34,156 nucleotides of DNA from Lachnospiraceae bacterium (GCA_016282435.1 JAEEKN010000164.1:1-34156); one strand, 5' to 3'. Numbered from the stretch's first letter, positions 24,548 to 33,250 are shown. The notes: generated by a model not told the origin, from the sequence alone. Made by a program: numbers and translations.

Positions 24548-25774
24548 TTATTTTGTTACACTTTTTGCTATCGATACCGCGGGATCACGGTAAGGAATAA
24601 GCATGGACTGGAATGCATGGTACAGATCCGACTTACCGGGCCATACAGTACCTTTTAGCCTGTTTTTCTCATCCAGCTGATGGAACCATGAACCGGTATT
24701 ATGATCCAGAACCGTTTCATCCAGGTATTTTAAGAACATTCCGAAATCATCGCTGTATTTCTTGTCTCCGGTAACCCTGTACAGGACTGCCGATGTATTT
24801 ATGGCTTCGGCCAGGGTCCAGTGCATTCTGTCATGTACGACAGGTTTTCCTTCCCAGTCCGTGGTATACACTATTCCTTCAGCACCGTCTGCGTTCCATG
24901 CATCCGATATGGCTCTTCCGTACAGGTTGCAGGCTGTTTTTAAGTATTTCTCCCTGATTCCCCTATCCAGATCTTTGGTGGATAATACCCATTGTGTGAT
25001 GAGTCTCGCCCATTCTATGCCATGTCCCGGAGTAGCGCCGTACGGCTTAAACGGATCGTCGGGTTTATCTTTGTTCATATCAAGTTCGGCTTTCCATTCC
25101 GATGTAAAATGTTCGGGAAGCCTGTAGCTGTTTTCTTCTGCCCACTGTACTACTTTTGATATGATACGGCCTGCGCGAACTCTGTACTTTTTATCTTCGA
25201 GAGCATCGGCAGCTGCCAGGAAAGCCTCAACAGTATGCATGTTGGCATTTAATCCCCTGTAGCTGTCAAGTGTCGAAAAAACTGTATCCCAGGTATCGAC
25301 CGACAGTCCTTCTTCTTCATTCCAGAAACGCTTATCGTACAGGGCTATAGCTTCGTCAAGAAGTTCTTTCGCTCCTTCTATCCCTGCAAGATACGCGCTT
25401 GATGTGGCGAGTATTACAAAAGCATGAGCATAACACTGCTTGCCTTCCAAAGGTCTTCCGTCAGGGGTGATACCTGCATACCATCCATCGTTTTCTGTGT
25501 CCTTAAGTTCGGTTTTCAGTCCTTTAAGCCCTTTTGAAGCGAGCTCCTCACATTCCGGGAATCCCAACATTCTACCTATACTGTATACATGGACCATTCT
25601 TGAAGTTATCCATGTTTCTCTGTTTCTGTCCGTCCATGGTGTTCCGTCATCACCCAGATAATAGCTTGAGCCTCCGGGAGAGGGGAATTGTTTTCCGAAG
25701 CTTAACAGCGCTTTTACATTACTTTGCAAAAATTCTTTGTTTTCCGGTGTATCGATAACATATTTATTGTTCAT
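24548..25774 (-). CDS. AGE-family sugar isomerase, probably mannose isomerase
   Basis: The 408-residue protein is an (alpha/alpha)6-barrel of the N-acylglucosamine 2-epimerase/YihS family: RETWITSRMVHVYSIGRMLG, CYAHAFVILATSSAYLAG, TPGHGIEWARLITQW and MHWTLAEAINTSAVLYRVTGD carry the His, Arg and Glu expected in the active site. Family members interconvert mannose and fructose, sulfoquinovose and its ketose, or N-acyl sugars. Downstream of a beta-mannosidase and a fructokinase, mannose to fructose is the best reading; no sulfosugar genes are nearby. It is the last gene of the unit and ends at a shared terminator. Confidence 0.83.
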   Translation of the reverse strand: MNNKYVIDTPENKEFLQSNVKALLSFGKQFPSPGGSSYYLGDDGTPWTDRNRETWITSRMVHVYSIGRMLGFPECEELASKGLKGLKTELKDTENDGWYAGITPDGRPLEGKQCYAHAFVILATSSAYLAGIEGAKELLDEAIALYDKRFWNEEEGLSVDTWDTVFSTLDSYRGLNANMHTVEAFLAAADALEDKKYRVRAGRIISKVVQWAEENSYRLPEHFTSEWKAELDMNKDKPDDPFKPYGATPGHGIEWARLITQWVLSTKDLDRGIREKYLKTACNLYGRAISDAWNADGAEGIVYTTDWEGKPVVHDRMHWTLAEAINTSAVLYRVTGDKKYSDDFGMFLKYLDETVLDHNTGSWFHQLDEKNRLKGTVWPGKSDLYHAFQSMLIPYRDPAVSIAKSVTK

Positions 25775-25799
25775 AGAAAAACCTCGTCTTCCTAAAATA

Positions 25800-28283
25800 T
25801 CAACGGATATCGTAAACGCTTCTTACGGTTATTCCGTCTGCTTTGCCACTGATAATTTTCACTGTCTTTGAATCGGCGTTTAAGTCAAAGAAGTTGTCCG
25901 ACAGCACGAGGTCATCGTTTTCGTTTCTTATCTCGACGCTCTTCGCATAAGCCGATGCACTGACGGTTATCTCATCGCCGTTTACGCTTACTTTCAGTTC
26001 GGGATCCCTGAATCTGAAATGTTTCGGTGCACAGAAGAGAACAGTTCCGCATGATACGGTCTCTCCTTCTGAGGTGAATTTGAAACTTACATAATTTTCA
26101 TAAAGCTTTGCATCGGGCATATCTGTTTTTTCAAGCCATACTGCTGACAGAGGATCTACAGATATAGTTTCTTCTTTCTCTTTGAGAATATTACCGGATG
26201 CATCCCTGAGCTGCCATGAAACCACACCTGTCTTTTTCTCCATGGTTTCATTGGTGACGTTCAGCTTTATGGATTTCTTTACGTCAAAAGGTTCGGCGTT
26301 CACGTTCAGGCTCTGTGTTAAAAGACCTTCTTCTTCGCATGATACCATAACGGGTGCGAAGAATCTCTTTGCGAAATAGTGAAGTGCTTTCCAGCGTCCG
26401 TAATAATCTATGGACGCCCATGAAGCTACGGGCCAGCAGTCATTTAACTGCCAGTAAACGGTTCCCATGCATCTGCCACGGTTACGTCTGAAATGCTCAA
26501 CACCGTATCTTATAGCCTCAGCCTGAAGCAGTTGTGATGCATAGACCAGAGTATCGAGGCTGTTCGGATATAGGAAGGTCTGTTCCATATAGTTCATGAT
26601 CTTTCCGTTGGCTGCGGCATTCCTCTGATGTTTCTCCATGATATATGAGAATACATTCCTGTCCTCGGGCAGAGTAAACTTTTCTATGGTTTTCATAGAA
26701 GGGAAGGACTGGAATCCGAATTCTGAAAGATATCTGAAATAGAACTGCCTGTACTCCGTAAAAGGTTTATTTCCGTGCCATACTTCCCAGTAGTGTACAT
26801 CGCCGCGGTTCGGGTCGTTCGGATAGTCAAAACCGCCGCCTGTCGAAGGACTTGCGGGCCAGTAAAATCTGTCGGGATCTTCTTCCTCGAGAAGTCTCGG
26901 GAAGAGGTATTCGTACATTTTTACATAATCGCTCTTTATCTCAAACTTTGCGCCCCATGTTCCCTGATCCACAAACATTTCCATTTCGTTGTTACCGCAC
27001 CATAACCCTAAGGAAGCATGATGTGAGAGCCTTCGGATCTGTTCTTTTAGCTCAGTCAGTATATTTTCTTCAAAGTGTCGGGTAAGCCTGTAGTTCGCAC
27101 ATGCAAACATGAAATCCTGCCATACCACGAGGCCCAGTTCGTCACATATGTCAAAGAAATAATCATCGGGATAAAGGCCGCCGCCCCAGACTCTGATGGA
27201 GTTGAAGTTTGCAGCCACACAGTCTGATAAAAGCTTACGGGTCCTGTCTGCATCACACAGGGGAAGCATATTGTCTTCTGGAATATAATCTGCACCCATG
27301 GCGAAGAACTTCACTCCGTTTACTACCTGGGCAAACTCTGCTCCGTACTCGTCCTTGGCTGTACTGATCTCCAGTTTGCGAAGACCTATACGCTTGGTAG
27401 AACTGTCGAGAAGATTGCCTTCTTTATCAAACAGACCGATTTTCACGGTATAAAGCGGATGTTCGCCAAATCCGTTGGGCCACCAGAGTTCCGGATTATC
27501 TATAGTGAGGTCACTGTATCCGTCGGCGTTCTCGAAAATAACGGAGCCTTTAGGATCGGTTACGGATACTTTTATATCAAACCCGCTATCCTTATTAAGT
27601 ATGATTTCAGGTTTTTCGGTGATAAATTCTTCTATAAAAGCTTTGCATCTGACACGTATGGATACTCTGGACATATCCTTATTAAATTCCTGATGGATAT
27701 ATGTGGAGGTAAAACCGGCCTTTTTAACCTTTAATAATTCCACATTCTTCCAGATACCTGCATCGGGAAGCCTGGGACCCCAGTCCCAACCGAACATATA
27801 ATGTCCTTTACGGATTTTGGGGAATCCCCTCATGGCGTCTTCTGTACCGAGGATTGCGGGATCCTTTTCAAATTCTTCTGCTATATATTTAGTGGGAGAG
27901 TGGAATACTATTTTTATCTCATTTTCCCCGCCTGTGAGTATTTCTTTTATCCTGTATTCCCAGATACGGTGCATATTATCAGCAGATCCCAGCATCTGTC
28001 CGTTTAATGAGATATCAGCCAGAGTGTCGATTCCGTTGAACCGTAACAGCACCTCGTCCGCATCGGCGATATCCGTTTGGTTGAGATTAAAAGTACCCAC
28101 ATATTCAAATTCATTGTCCATCAGCTTTAGAGCTGCATCTTCGTTATCCCTATAGTAAGGGTCTTCTATTCTTCCGGATCGTAACAGATCGTTGTATACA
28201 CTTCCTGGCACTGTAGCGGGATATTCTTTTCCTTCACCCCGTATGCTCATTTTCCAGACAGGATTAAAATTTATCTTCTCCAT
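25800..28283 (-). CDS. Beta-mannosidase, glycoside hydrolase family 2
   Basis: The start is set at 28283 (MEKINFNPVWKMS) because AAAGGAG lies directly ahead; the longer track ORF runs into the kinase gene. The 827-residue protein follows the GH2 beta-mannosidase plan: N-terminal sugar-binding domain (KEYPATVPGSVYNDLLRSG), KGHYMFGWDWGPRLPDAG, then the barrel with SIRVWGGGLYPDDYFFD, the acid/base Glu in LWCGNNEMEMF (about residue 430) and the nucleophile Glu in YLSEFGFQSFPS (about residue 522). It removes non-reducing beta-mannose from mannan oligosaccharides or N-glycan cores. No signal peptide is present, so it acts on imported oligosaccharides. It lies 11 bases after the kinase gene; no transporter is in the window. 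Confidence 0.93.
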   Translation of the reverse strand: MEKINFNPVWKMSIRGEGKEYPATVPGSVYNDLLRSGRIEDPYYRDNEDAALKLMDNEFEYVGTFNLNQTDIADADEVLLRFNGIDTLADISLNGQMLGSADNMHRIWEYRIKEILTGGENEIKIVFHSPTKYIAEEFEKDPAILGTEDAMRGFPKIRKGHYMFGWDWGPRLPDAGIWKNVELLKVKKAGFTSTYIHQEFNKDMSRVSIRVRCKAFIEEFITEKPEIILNKDSGFDIKVSVTDPKGSVIFENADGYSDLTIDNPELWWPNGFGEHPLYTVKIGLFDKEGNLLDSSTKRIGLRKLEISTAKDEYGAEFAQVVNGVKFFAMGADYIPEDNMLPLCDADRTRKLLSDCVAANFNSIRVWGGGLYPDDYFFDICDELGLVVWQDFMFACANYRLTRHFEENILTELKEQIRRLSHHASLGLWCGNNEMEMFVDQGTWGAKFEIKSDYVKMYEYLFPRLLEEEDPDRFYWPASPSTGGGFDYPNDPNRGDVHYWEVWHGNKPFTEYRQFYFRYLSEFGFQSFPSMKTIEKFTLPEDRNVFSYIMEKHQRNAAANGKIMNYMEQTFLYPNSLDTLVYASQLLQAEAIRYGVEHFRRNRGRCMGTVYWQLNDCWPVASWASIDYYGRWKALHYFAKRFFAPVMVSCEEEGLLTQSLNVNAEPFDVKKSIKLNVTNETMEKKTGVVSWQLRDASGNILKEKEETISVDPLSAVWLEKTDMPDAKLYENYVSFKFTSEGETVSCGTVLFCAPKHFRFRDPELKVSVNGDEITVSASAYAKSVEIRNENDDLVLSDNFFDLNADSKTVKIISGKADGITVRSVYDIR

Positions 28284-28294
28284 AGTCAGCTCCT

Positions 28295-29275
28295 TTAAAT
28301 TCTTTCTATACTGTTTATTTCTTTTAATGTAGGAATTGCCGGAATTCCGCCGGGTTTGGTGATGCACAGTCCACCGGAAATATTACCGCAGAGACCTGCT
28401 TCCTTTAATATTTCTTTGTCTATATCCTCCGGGCGTTTAACTCCCTGACGTACCAGGCTTGACAGGAATGCGCCCCAGAATGCATCGCCCGCACCGGTAG
28501 TGTCCTTTACTTCCGGTACATTCATGGCAGCCAGATGTATCTTGGTGCAGTCCACCATTTTGTTGTCTTTTTCATCCCTGATCTCAGGGTTATTGAACAG
28601 GTAGATGGTGATGCCTTCGCCGCCCATCGTGAGAACCACAACTTTTATACCGTATTTGTACATATATAAAGGAATGTTTTTTTCACCGTCTACAAAATCC
28701 AGTTCTTCATCCGAGATTTTTAAGAGATCCACATAGGGCATGATTTTTTCAACTTCACTTTTGCATTCTTCATATCCCCATATTTTATCTCGGAAGTTTA
28801 TATCGAAACTCACTGTTTTTCCACATGCTTTTGCTTTTTTTACGGCGAGAAGAACGGCATCCTTTTCGGGAGAACCCGACTGGCTCACAGATCCCGCATG
28901 TACTATATCCCATTGGTTAAAATCTATTTTCTCGACATCCGAAGTATCCAGTAACATATCGGCACCGGGTTTTCTGGCGAACGTAAAAGACCTGTCTCCG
29001 TGCTCATCGAGAGAAACAAAAGCAAGTGTGGTAGTAGCTTTATCGGTGAGTTCGGGACAGAGTATCTCCACTTTGTCATCCTCTAAAGTCTTTTTTAAGA
29101 GCCTGCCGAAATCATCGTTACCGAGTTTACCCAGAAATCCTGATTTTACTTCGTTCCGGGCTACACTTACCGCTACATTTGCGGGAGCTCCGCCAGGGTT
29201 AGCGGTATATGTGTTCTTCATGTCTTTTACCGGTGTAAAATCTATTAACATTTCTCCTATACATAATATGCTCAT
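28295..29275 (-). CDS. PfkB-family sugar kinase, probably fructokinase
   Basis: The 326-residue kinase begins MSILCIGEMLIDFTP with the sugar-binding NPGGAPANVAVSVARN and the anion-hole/catalytic-base motif DTTGAGDAFWGAFLSSL, which includes the catalytic Asp. The overall pattern matches fructokinases (GDRSFTFARKPGADMLL). It would phosphorylate fructose made from mannose by the isomerase two genes on. The ribosome site is modest (GAGGAA). No clear promoter is visible in the 69 bases upstream, only a hairpin, so transcription may start within or before the regulator gene. Confidence 0.87.
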   Translation of the reverse strand: MSILCIGEMLIDFTPVKDMKNTYTANPGGAPANVAVSVARNEVKSGFLGKLGNDDFGRLLKKTLEDDKVEILCPELTDKATTTLAFVSLDEHGDRSFTFARKPGADMLLDTSDVEKIDFNQWDIVHAGSVSQSGSPEKDAVLLAVKKAKACGKTVSFDINFRDKIWGYEECKSEVEKIMPYVDLLKISDEELDFVDGEKNIPLYMYKYGIKVVVLTMGGEGITIYLFNNPEIRDEKDNKMVDCTKIHLAAMNVPEVKDTTGAGDAFWGAFLSSLVRQGVKRPEDIDKEILKEAGLCGNISGGLCITKPGGIPAIPTLKEINSIERI

Positions 29276-29311
29276 ATCGTTTCCTCATTTCTTTTTTTCT
29301 TACTTAAAGGG

Positions 29312-29341
29312 GAAGCCGAGACCCACACAGGTATCGGCTTC
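29312..29341 (-). terminator. Hairpin between the regulator and sugar genes
   Basis: On the minus strand GAAGCCGA pairs exactly with TCGGCTTC, with further pairing of TACC to GGGT inside, starting four bases past the regulator stop. Only CCCCTTTAAG follows, so termination may be partial. Confidence 0.5.
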
Positions 29342-29344
29342 GAA

Positions 29345-29728
29345 TCATTTTTTCTTCGCGGACAAATATTTTTTCATATGTTTCTTTATAGCTGCGAAAG
29401 TCTCAGGGCTTAAGTCATGCTCAATCTTGCAGGCATCTTTTGCGGCCAGGTTCTGAGGAACTCCCAGTGAGAGCAGGCACGAGGTGAGAACCTGATGTCT
29501 GTCATATATATCCTCGGCTATCGCCTTGCCTTTGTCAGTAAAAGTAATATAGCCATTCTCATCAACATTGATATAACCGTTGGTTTTCAGTGTTTTCACA
29601 GCGCGGCTTACACTTGGCTTTGAAAAGTGCATTTCATTGCTTATATCTATGGATCTGACATTTGCTTTCTCTTTTTGAAGAACGAGGATGGTTTCAAGAT
29701 ACATCTCGCCTGATTCCAGTAAAATCAT
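29345..29728 (-). CDS. DtxR/MntR-family metal-dependent repressor
   Basis: The 127-residue protein starts behind AGGAGG and has the winged-helix region of DtxR/MntR proteins: SGEMYLETILVLQKEKANVRSIDIS, SKPSVSRAVKTLKTNGYINVD and GYITFTDKGKAIAEDIYDRH. The dimer and metal-binding part includes ACKIEHDLSPETFAAIKKH. It is the short form without the SH3-like third domain. It is divergent from feoA-feoA-feoB, so it probably senses Fe(II) (or Mn(II)) and controls that operon. The 217-base intergenic region holds DtxR-like palindromes. Iron specificity is inferred from position only. Confidence 0.88.
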   Translation of the reverse strand: MILLESGEMYLETILVLQKEKANVRSIDISNEMHFSKPSVSRAVKTLKTNGYINVDENGYITFTDKGKAIAEDIYDRHQVLTSCLLSLGVPQNLAAKDACKIEHDLSPETFAAIKKHMKKYLSAKKK

Positions 29729-29760
29729 AAAGGCCTCCTGTATTATCTGATAAAATCATA

Positions 29761-29792
29761 ATTATAACAGTTAACGTATTCTGTTTTGCCAA
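29761..29792 (-). promoter_or_regulatory. Possible promoter of the regulator gene
   Basis: On the minus strand TGTTATAAT is an extended -10, with TTGGCA 20 bases further up. A degenerate 6-4-6 site, GTTAACGTATTCTGTT, lies in the spacer (29770-29785), so self-control is possible. A separate palindrome ACTATA-N5-TATAGT spans 29792-29808. Confidence 0.45.
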
Positions 29793-29863
29793 CTATATTT
29801 AGTATAGTAGAAATGATATAAAAGGTCAAGAAATAAAAAATATTAAAAAAATATAAAAAATGC

Positions 29864-29918
29864 TTGACAAGTTACTTTTTGCTAACTATAATACATAGCG
29901 AAGTTACCTAGGGGTACC
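29864..29918 (+). promoter_or_regulatory. feo operon promoter with two operator-like palindromes
   Basis: TTGACA (29864-29869) and TATAAT (29887-29892) are 17 bases apart. The spacer is almost entirely GTTACTTTTTGCTAAC (29871-29886), a 6-4-6 palindrome of DtxR-box type. A second, GTTACCTAGGGGTACC (29903-29918), lies just past the expected transcription start and may also form part of a small leader hairpin with TTAGGT. Bound repressor would block polymerase directly. Confidence 0.8.
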
Positions 29919-29945
29919 TCTTAGGTGATTAAGGAAGGAGATAAG

Positions 29946-30158
29946 ATGATGCCACTAAATTTAGCAGACCCGGGCAGGGAAGAGATTATCAAGCGTATCG
30001 GCGGAACACCCGAAGTAAAACAGCATTTGGAGAATCTGGGCTTCGTAGTAGGCGGAAGTGCTACGGTGGTTTCCTCGATAAACGGGAATATCATAGTGAA
30101 TGTTAAAGAATCAAGAGTAGCCATAAGTAAAGAGATGGCTGCCAAGATTATGGTATGA
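29946..30158 (+). CDS. feoA: FeoA-type ferrous iron transport protein (first)
   Basis: AAGGAAGGAG (29931-29940) supports ATG at 29946 (or 29949). The 70-residue product is a single SH3-like FeoA domain: REEIIKRIGGTPEVKQHLENLGFVVGG and GNIIVNVKESRVAISKEMAAKIMV. FeoA is a small cytoplasmic partner of FeoB. It ends 14 bases before a second FeoA gene. Confidence 0.9.
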   Translation: MMPLNLADPGREEIIKRIGGTPEVKQHLENLGFVVGGSATVVSSINGNIIVNVKESRVAISKEMAAKIMV

Positions 30159-30172
30159 TAGAGGAGGAATAC

Positions 30173-30394
30173 ATGAGAACATTACGAGATGTTGAAATCG
30201 GCAAAACAGCCAAAGTTGTTAAGCTTCACGGTGAAGGAGCCATCAAGAAGAGGATTATGGATATGGGCATAACCAAAGGAGTTGAGATATATGTCCGCAA
30301 GGTAGCACCCTTGGGAGATCCTATAGAGATTACAGTCAGAGGATATGAACTTTCATTAAGGAAGGCTGATGCAGAGCTTGTCGAGTGCGTATAA
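30173..30394 (+). CDS. FeoA-type protein (second)
   Basis: The start at 30173 is chosen because GAGGAGG lies directly before it; the track start at 30155 overlaps the first feoA. The 73-residue product (MRTLRDVEIGKTAKVVKLHG, IKKRIMDMGITKGVEIYVRKVAPLGDPIEI, YELSLRKADAELVEC) is a second FeoA domain, closer to the classic form than the first. Paired feoA genes before feoB are common in Clostridia. Its stop codon falls within a hairpin. Confidence 0.92.
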   Translation: MRTLRDVEIGKTAKVVKLHGEGAIKKRIMDMGITKGVEIYVRKVAPLGDPIEITVRGYELSLRKADAELVECV

Positions 30395-30400
30395 CGCACT
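30384..30400 (+). terminator. Hairpin over the stop codon of the second feoA (possible attenuator)
   Basis: AGTGCGT and ACGCACT form a perfect seven-pair stem with loop ATA, containing the TAA stop, followed by TTATATTTTG. It could end or attenuate transcription between feoA and feoB, leaving the smaller genes more abundant. The T tract is interrupted. Confidence 0.45.
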
Positions 30401-30417
30401 TTATATTTTGTAATACA

Positions 30418-30433
30418 GTTACCTTGTGGTAAC
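30418..30433 (+). promoter_or_regulatory. DtxR-type operator-like palindrome in the feoB leader
   Basis: GTTACCTTGTGGTAAC is a perfect 6-4-6 palindrome matching the sites at the feoA promoter and at 33888. A possible TATATT box at 30401 precedes it, so feoB may have its own iron-controlled promoter. The rest of the 132-base feoA-feoB gap has a half-related AACCAAGGTT but no gene. Confidence 0.7.
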
Positions 30434-30526
30434 ATTTATTTTGAACCAAGGTTAGCACAAAACAACCTGCTGCGATGTATTGATAAATATGTATGCAAAA
30501 AAAAGAAATCATAAAAGGAGAACAAA

Positions 30527-33043
30527 ATGGATATCAGAATAGCCCTTGCGGGCAATCCGAACAGCGGTAAGACCACCCTGTTCAATGCACTGACCGGATC
30601 AAACCAGTTTGTAGGAAACTGGCCGGGAGTAACGGTGGAAAAAAAGGAAGGCAAGTTAAAAAAACATGACGGAATAACCATTACAGACCTTCCGGGTATA
30701 TATTCTCTGTCACCGTACACACTTGAAGAAGTGGTAGCCAGGAACTATCTCATAAACGAGAGACCTGACGCCATCCTTAATATCATAGACGGTACGAACC
30801 TGGAGCGTAACCTGTACCTTACCACACAGCTTGTTGAACTCGGCATCCCCGTAGTACTTGCCATAAATATGATGGATGTAGTAAAAAAGAACGGGGATAA
30901 GATAGATACAAAGCAGCTCTCTAAACAGCTGGGATGCAAGATAGTAGAGATATCAGCTCTTAAAGGTGAAGGAATCATGGAAGCGGCTGAGGAAGCTATA
31001 GACGCCGCTAAAAACGGAAAAACAATACCTCAGCATACATTCTCGGGTCCGGTAGAACATGCGATAGCCCATATTGAAGAAGCAGTTCTCCATTCCATGC
31101 CGGAAGAGCAGCAGAGATGGTACGCCATAAAGATTTTTGAACGTGATGAAAAGATACTGGAGCAGCTGAACATATCATCCGATAAAATGACTCATATCGA
31201 GGAGGATATCAGATCGGCAGAGAAAGAACTTGATGACGATGCCGAATCAATCATTACGAACGAAAGATATGTATATATCGGAGAAATATTAAAAGCTTCT
31301 TATAAGAAAAAGAATAAGGGAAAGCTGTCAGCTTCGGACAAGATAGATAAGATAGTCACAAACAGATGGCTCGGGCTTCCTATATTTGCGGCAGTCATGT
31401 TTGCTATATACTACCTGGCCATGGTTACTGTCGGAGCTAGTGCAACTGACTGGGCTAATGACGGATTGTTCGGTGACGGCTGGCATCTGTTCGGCATAGG
31501 CGGAGGTGCTACCGAAGAAGCTGAAGAAGAGTATGGGGATACAGATGCTATTCTTGCAGGATTCCTGGCAAAAGCGGATGAAGACGGTTACGATATAGCA
31601 CCGGCTGAAGAAGCTATGGATACCGAAGCAGAAGAATTTGATGCATCCGCAGCGGTAGAAGCGTTAAATGCATTAATGGCAAACTATTCCGACAAATCAA
31701 CGGAACTCACATATGAACTTGAAGATGAGGAAACACTGGAAGTAACGGAAGAAACGGCTACTCTCGAGGATGTGGACGGTGCCATAGAGATGTTTGGCAA
31801 GTATGAGGGCGGCGTAGACCCTGCAAATTATGGAGTATGGGTACCCGGTGTTCCTGTACTGGTTGAAGACCTTTTGGATAAGATAGGATGTGCCGACTGG
31901 CTGAAGAGCCTGATTCTTGACGGTATCATAGCCGGTGTGGGCGCTGTACTCGGATTCGTACCTCAGATGCTTGTGCTGTTCTTCTTACTTGCATTTGTTG
32001 AGGCATGCGGATATATGGCACGTATTGCATTCGTACTTGACAGGGTATTCAGGAAGTTTGGTTTATCAGGAAAATCATTTATCCCGATCCTTATCGGTAC
32101 AGGTTGTGGTATCCCCGGTATTATGGCATCCCGAACCATTGAGAATGAGCGAGACCGAAGGATGACCATCATAACCACTACGTTTATCCCTTGCGGAGCA
32201 AAATTACCTTTTATAGCCATGGTAGCAGGCGCTATATTCGGTGGTTCTGCATGGATATCAACAGGTGCATACTTTATCGGACTTGCGGCGATCATCATCT
32301 CCGGTATCATGTTAAAGAAGACAAAGATGTTCTCAGGCGAGCCTGCTCCTTTCGTTATGGAGCTTCCCGCATACCATATGCCTACTATCGGCAATGTACT
32401 TAGAAGTATGTGGGAGCGTGGATGGAGCTTTATCAAGAAGGCCGGTACAGTCATCCTTATTTCACAGATTGTTATATGGTTCCTCAGCGGATTCGGCTGG
32501 GCAGAGGATGGTTTCAGAATGCTGGCTGAGGATGAGATCGATGTCAGCATACTGGCTAAAATCGGTAATGCTATTGCTTGGATCTTCTCACCTCTCGGTT
32601 GGGGCAACTGGCAGGCGGTTGTTGCTTCTATCACGGGACTTATCGCAAAAGAAAACATTGTTGGTACCATGGGTGTACTGTATGGCGGCGCAGGCAATAC
32701 ATATGAAGCCATTGGTGCTGCATTTACCGGTATTGCAGGAATGTCATTCCTGGTATTCAACCTCCTGTGCGCTCCCTGCTTCGCAGCCATCGGTGCTATC
32801 AAGCGTGAGATGAACAGCCATAAGTGGACCTGGTTTGCTATAGGATATCAGTGCGGATTTGCATATCTCGTATCACTTTGCATCATGCATATTGGCGGAT
32901 TATTCACCGGCGAGGCAAATGTTGTGGGCGTGATAGTATCAGTCGCAGCCATAGGATTTATGTTCTACATGCTGTTTAGACCGTATAAAGAAGCAAATAT
33001 CAGAACCGCAAAATATAAGGGCGAAACCAAAAAAGCCGCATAA
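30527..33043 (+). CDS. feoB: FeoB ferrous iron transporter with acidic extracytoplasmic insertion
   Basis: AAAGGAG supports the ATG. The 838-residue protein starts with a GTPase: G1 GNPNSGKTT, G2 VGNWPGVTVEKKEG, G3 DLPGIYS, G4 NMMD. A helical guanine-dissociation region follows to about 270, then the membrane part, with Gate-type motifs FVPQMLVLFFLLAFVEACGYMAR, GTGCGIPGIMASRTIENERD and FIPCGAKLPF. Between the first membrane helix and the conserved DGIIAGVGAVLGFVPQ lies an unusual segment, residues about 328-437, with about 35 Asp/Glu and three Lys. Most FeoB proteins have a short loop there. It imports Fe(II), driven or gated by GTP. The frame is intact across the insertion. Confidence 0.95.
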   Translation: MDIRIALAGNPNSGKTTLFNALTGSNQFVGNWPGVTVEKKEGKLKKHDGITITDLPGIYSLSPYTLEEVVARNYLINERPDAILNIIDGTNLERNLYLTTQLVELGIPVVLAINMMDVVKKNGDKIDTKQLSKQLGCKIVEISALKGEGIMEAAEEAIDAAKNGKTIPQHTFSGPVEHAIAHIEEAVLHSMPEEQQRWYAIKIFERDEKILEQLNISSDKMTHIEEDIRSAEKELDDDAESIITNERYVYIGEILKASYKKKNKGKLSASDKIDKIVTNRWLGLPIFAAVMFAIYYLAMVTVGASATDWANDGLFGDGWHLFGIGGGATEEAEEEYGDTDAILAGFLAKADEDGYDIAPAEEAMDTEAEEFDASAAVEALNALMANYSDKSTELTYELEDEETLEVTEETATLEDVDGAIEMFGKYEGGVDPANYGVWVPGVPVLVEDLLDKIGCADWLKSLILDGIIAGVGAVLGFVPQMLVLFFLLAFVEACGYMARIAFVLDRVFRKFGLSGKSFIPILIGTGCGIPGIMASRTIENERDRRMTIITTTFIPCGAKLPFIAMVAGAIFGGSAWISTGAYFIGLAAIIISGIMLKKTKMFSGEPAPFVMELPAYHMPTIGNVLRSMWERGWSFIKKAGTVILISQIVIWFLSGFGWAEDGFRMLAEDEIDVSILAKIGNAIAWIFSPLGWGNWQAVVASITGLIAKENIVGTMGVLYGGAGNTYEAIGAAFTGIAGMSFLVFNLLCAPCFAAIGAIKREMNSHKWTWFAIGYQCGFAYLVSLCIMHIGGLFTGEANVVGVIVSVAAIGFMFYMLFRPYKEANIRTAKYKGETKKAA

Positions 33044-33047
33044 AATC

Positions 33048-33071
33048 AATCAGAGGGACGGTTCTCTGATT
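33048..33071. repeat. REP-like palindrome, left member of an inverted pair
   Basis: AATCAGAGGGACGGTTCTCTGATT starts five bases after the feoB stop. It is itself an imperfect palindrome, and its exact reverse complement lies at 33290-33313. It may also act as the transcript-end hairpin of feoB, though no T tract follows. Confidence 0.75.
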
Positions 33072-33082
33072 GAAAATTCAAA

Positions 33083-33143
33083 ATGTCATCCTGAGCGCAG
33101 TGAAGAGTCATTAAAAATTCTTCGCTAAAGTTCAGGATGACAT
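33083..33143. repeat. Palindromic repeat with ATGTCATCCTGA ends
   Basis: ATGTCATCCTGA and TCAGGATGACAT are perfect 12-base ends; inside, AGTGAAGA can pair with TCTTCGCT (one wobble). It is the same family as 7-79 and lies inside the REP pair. Confidence 0.75.
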
Positions 33144-33188
33144 CAATTTATGTTGAAATATAAATTGACTAATGATAATATAACAAAA

Positions 33189-33250
33189 GAGATGTGGAGC
33201 ATCGTTTTGTTACCGAGGAAACGCTGAAAGCGTTTTCGAGGTGACTTTGA
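33189..33250 (+). repeat. 62-bp two-hairpin repeat, copy B
   Basis: It matches 5598-5659 with three differences. Here the first hairpin reads GATGT-GGA-GCATC (one wobble) and the tip of the second is ACGCT-GAA-AGCGT. The sequence ATAACAAAA directly precedes it, whereas in copy A about 85 bases of other hairpins separate the two. Confidence 0.7.

Noticed and set aside
31963-32802. 279-residue minus-strand ORF
   Set aside because: Antisense shadow of the FeoB membrane domain; no ribosome site or recognisable domain.
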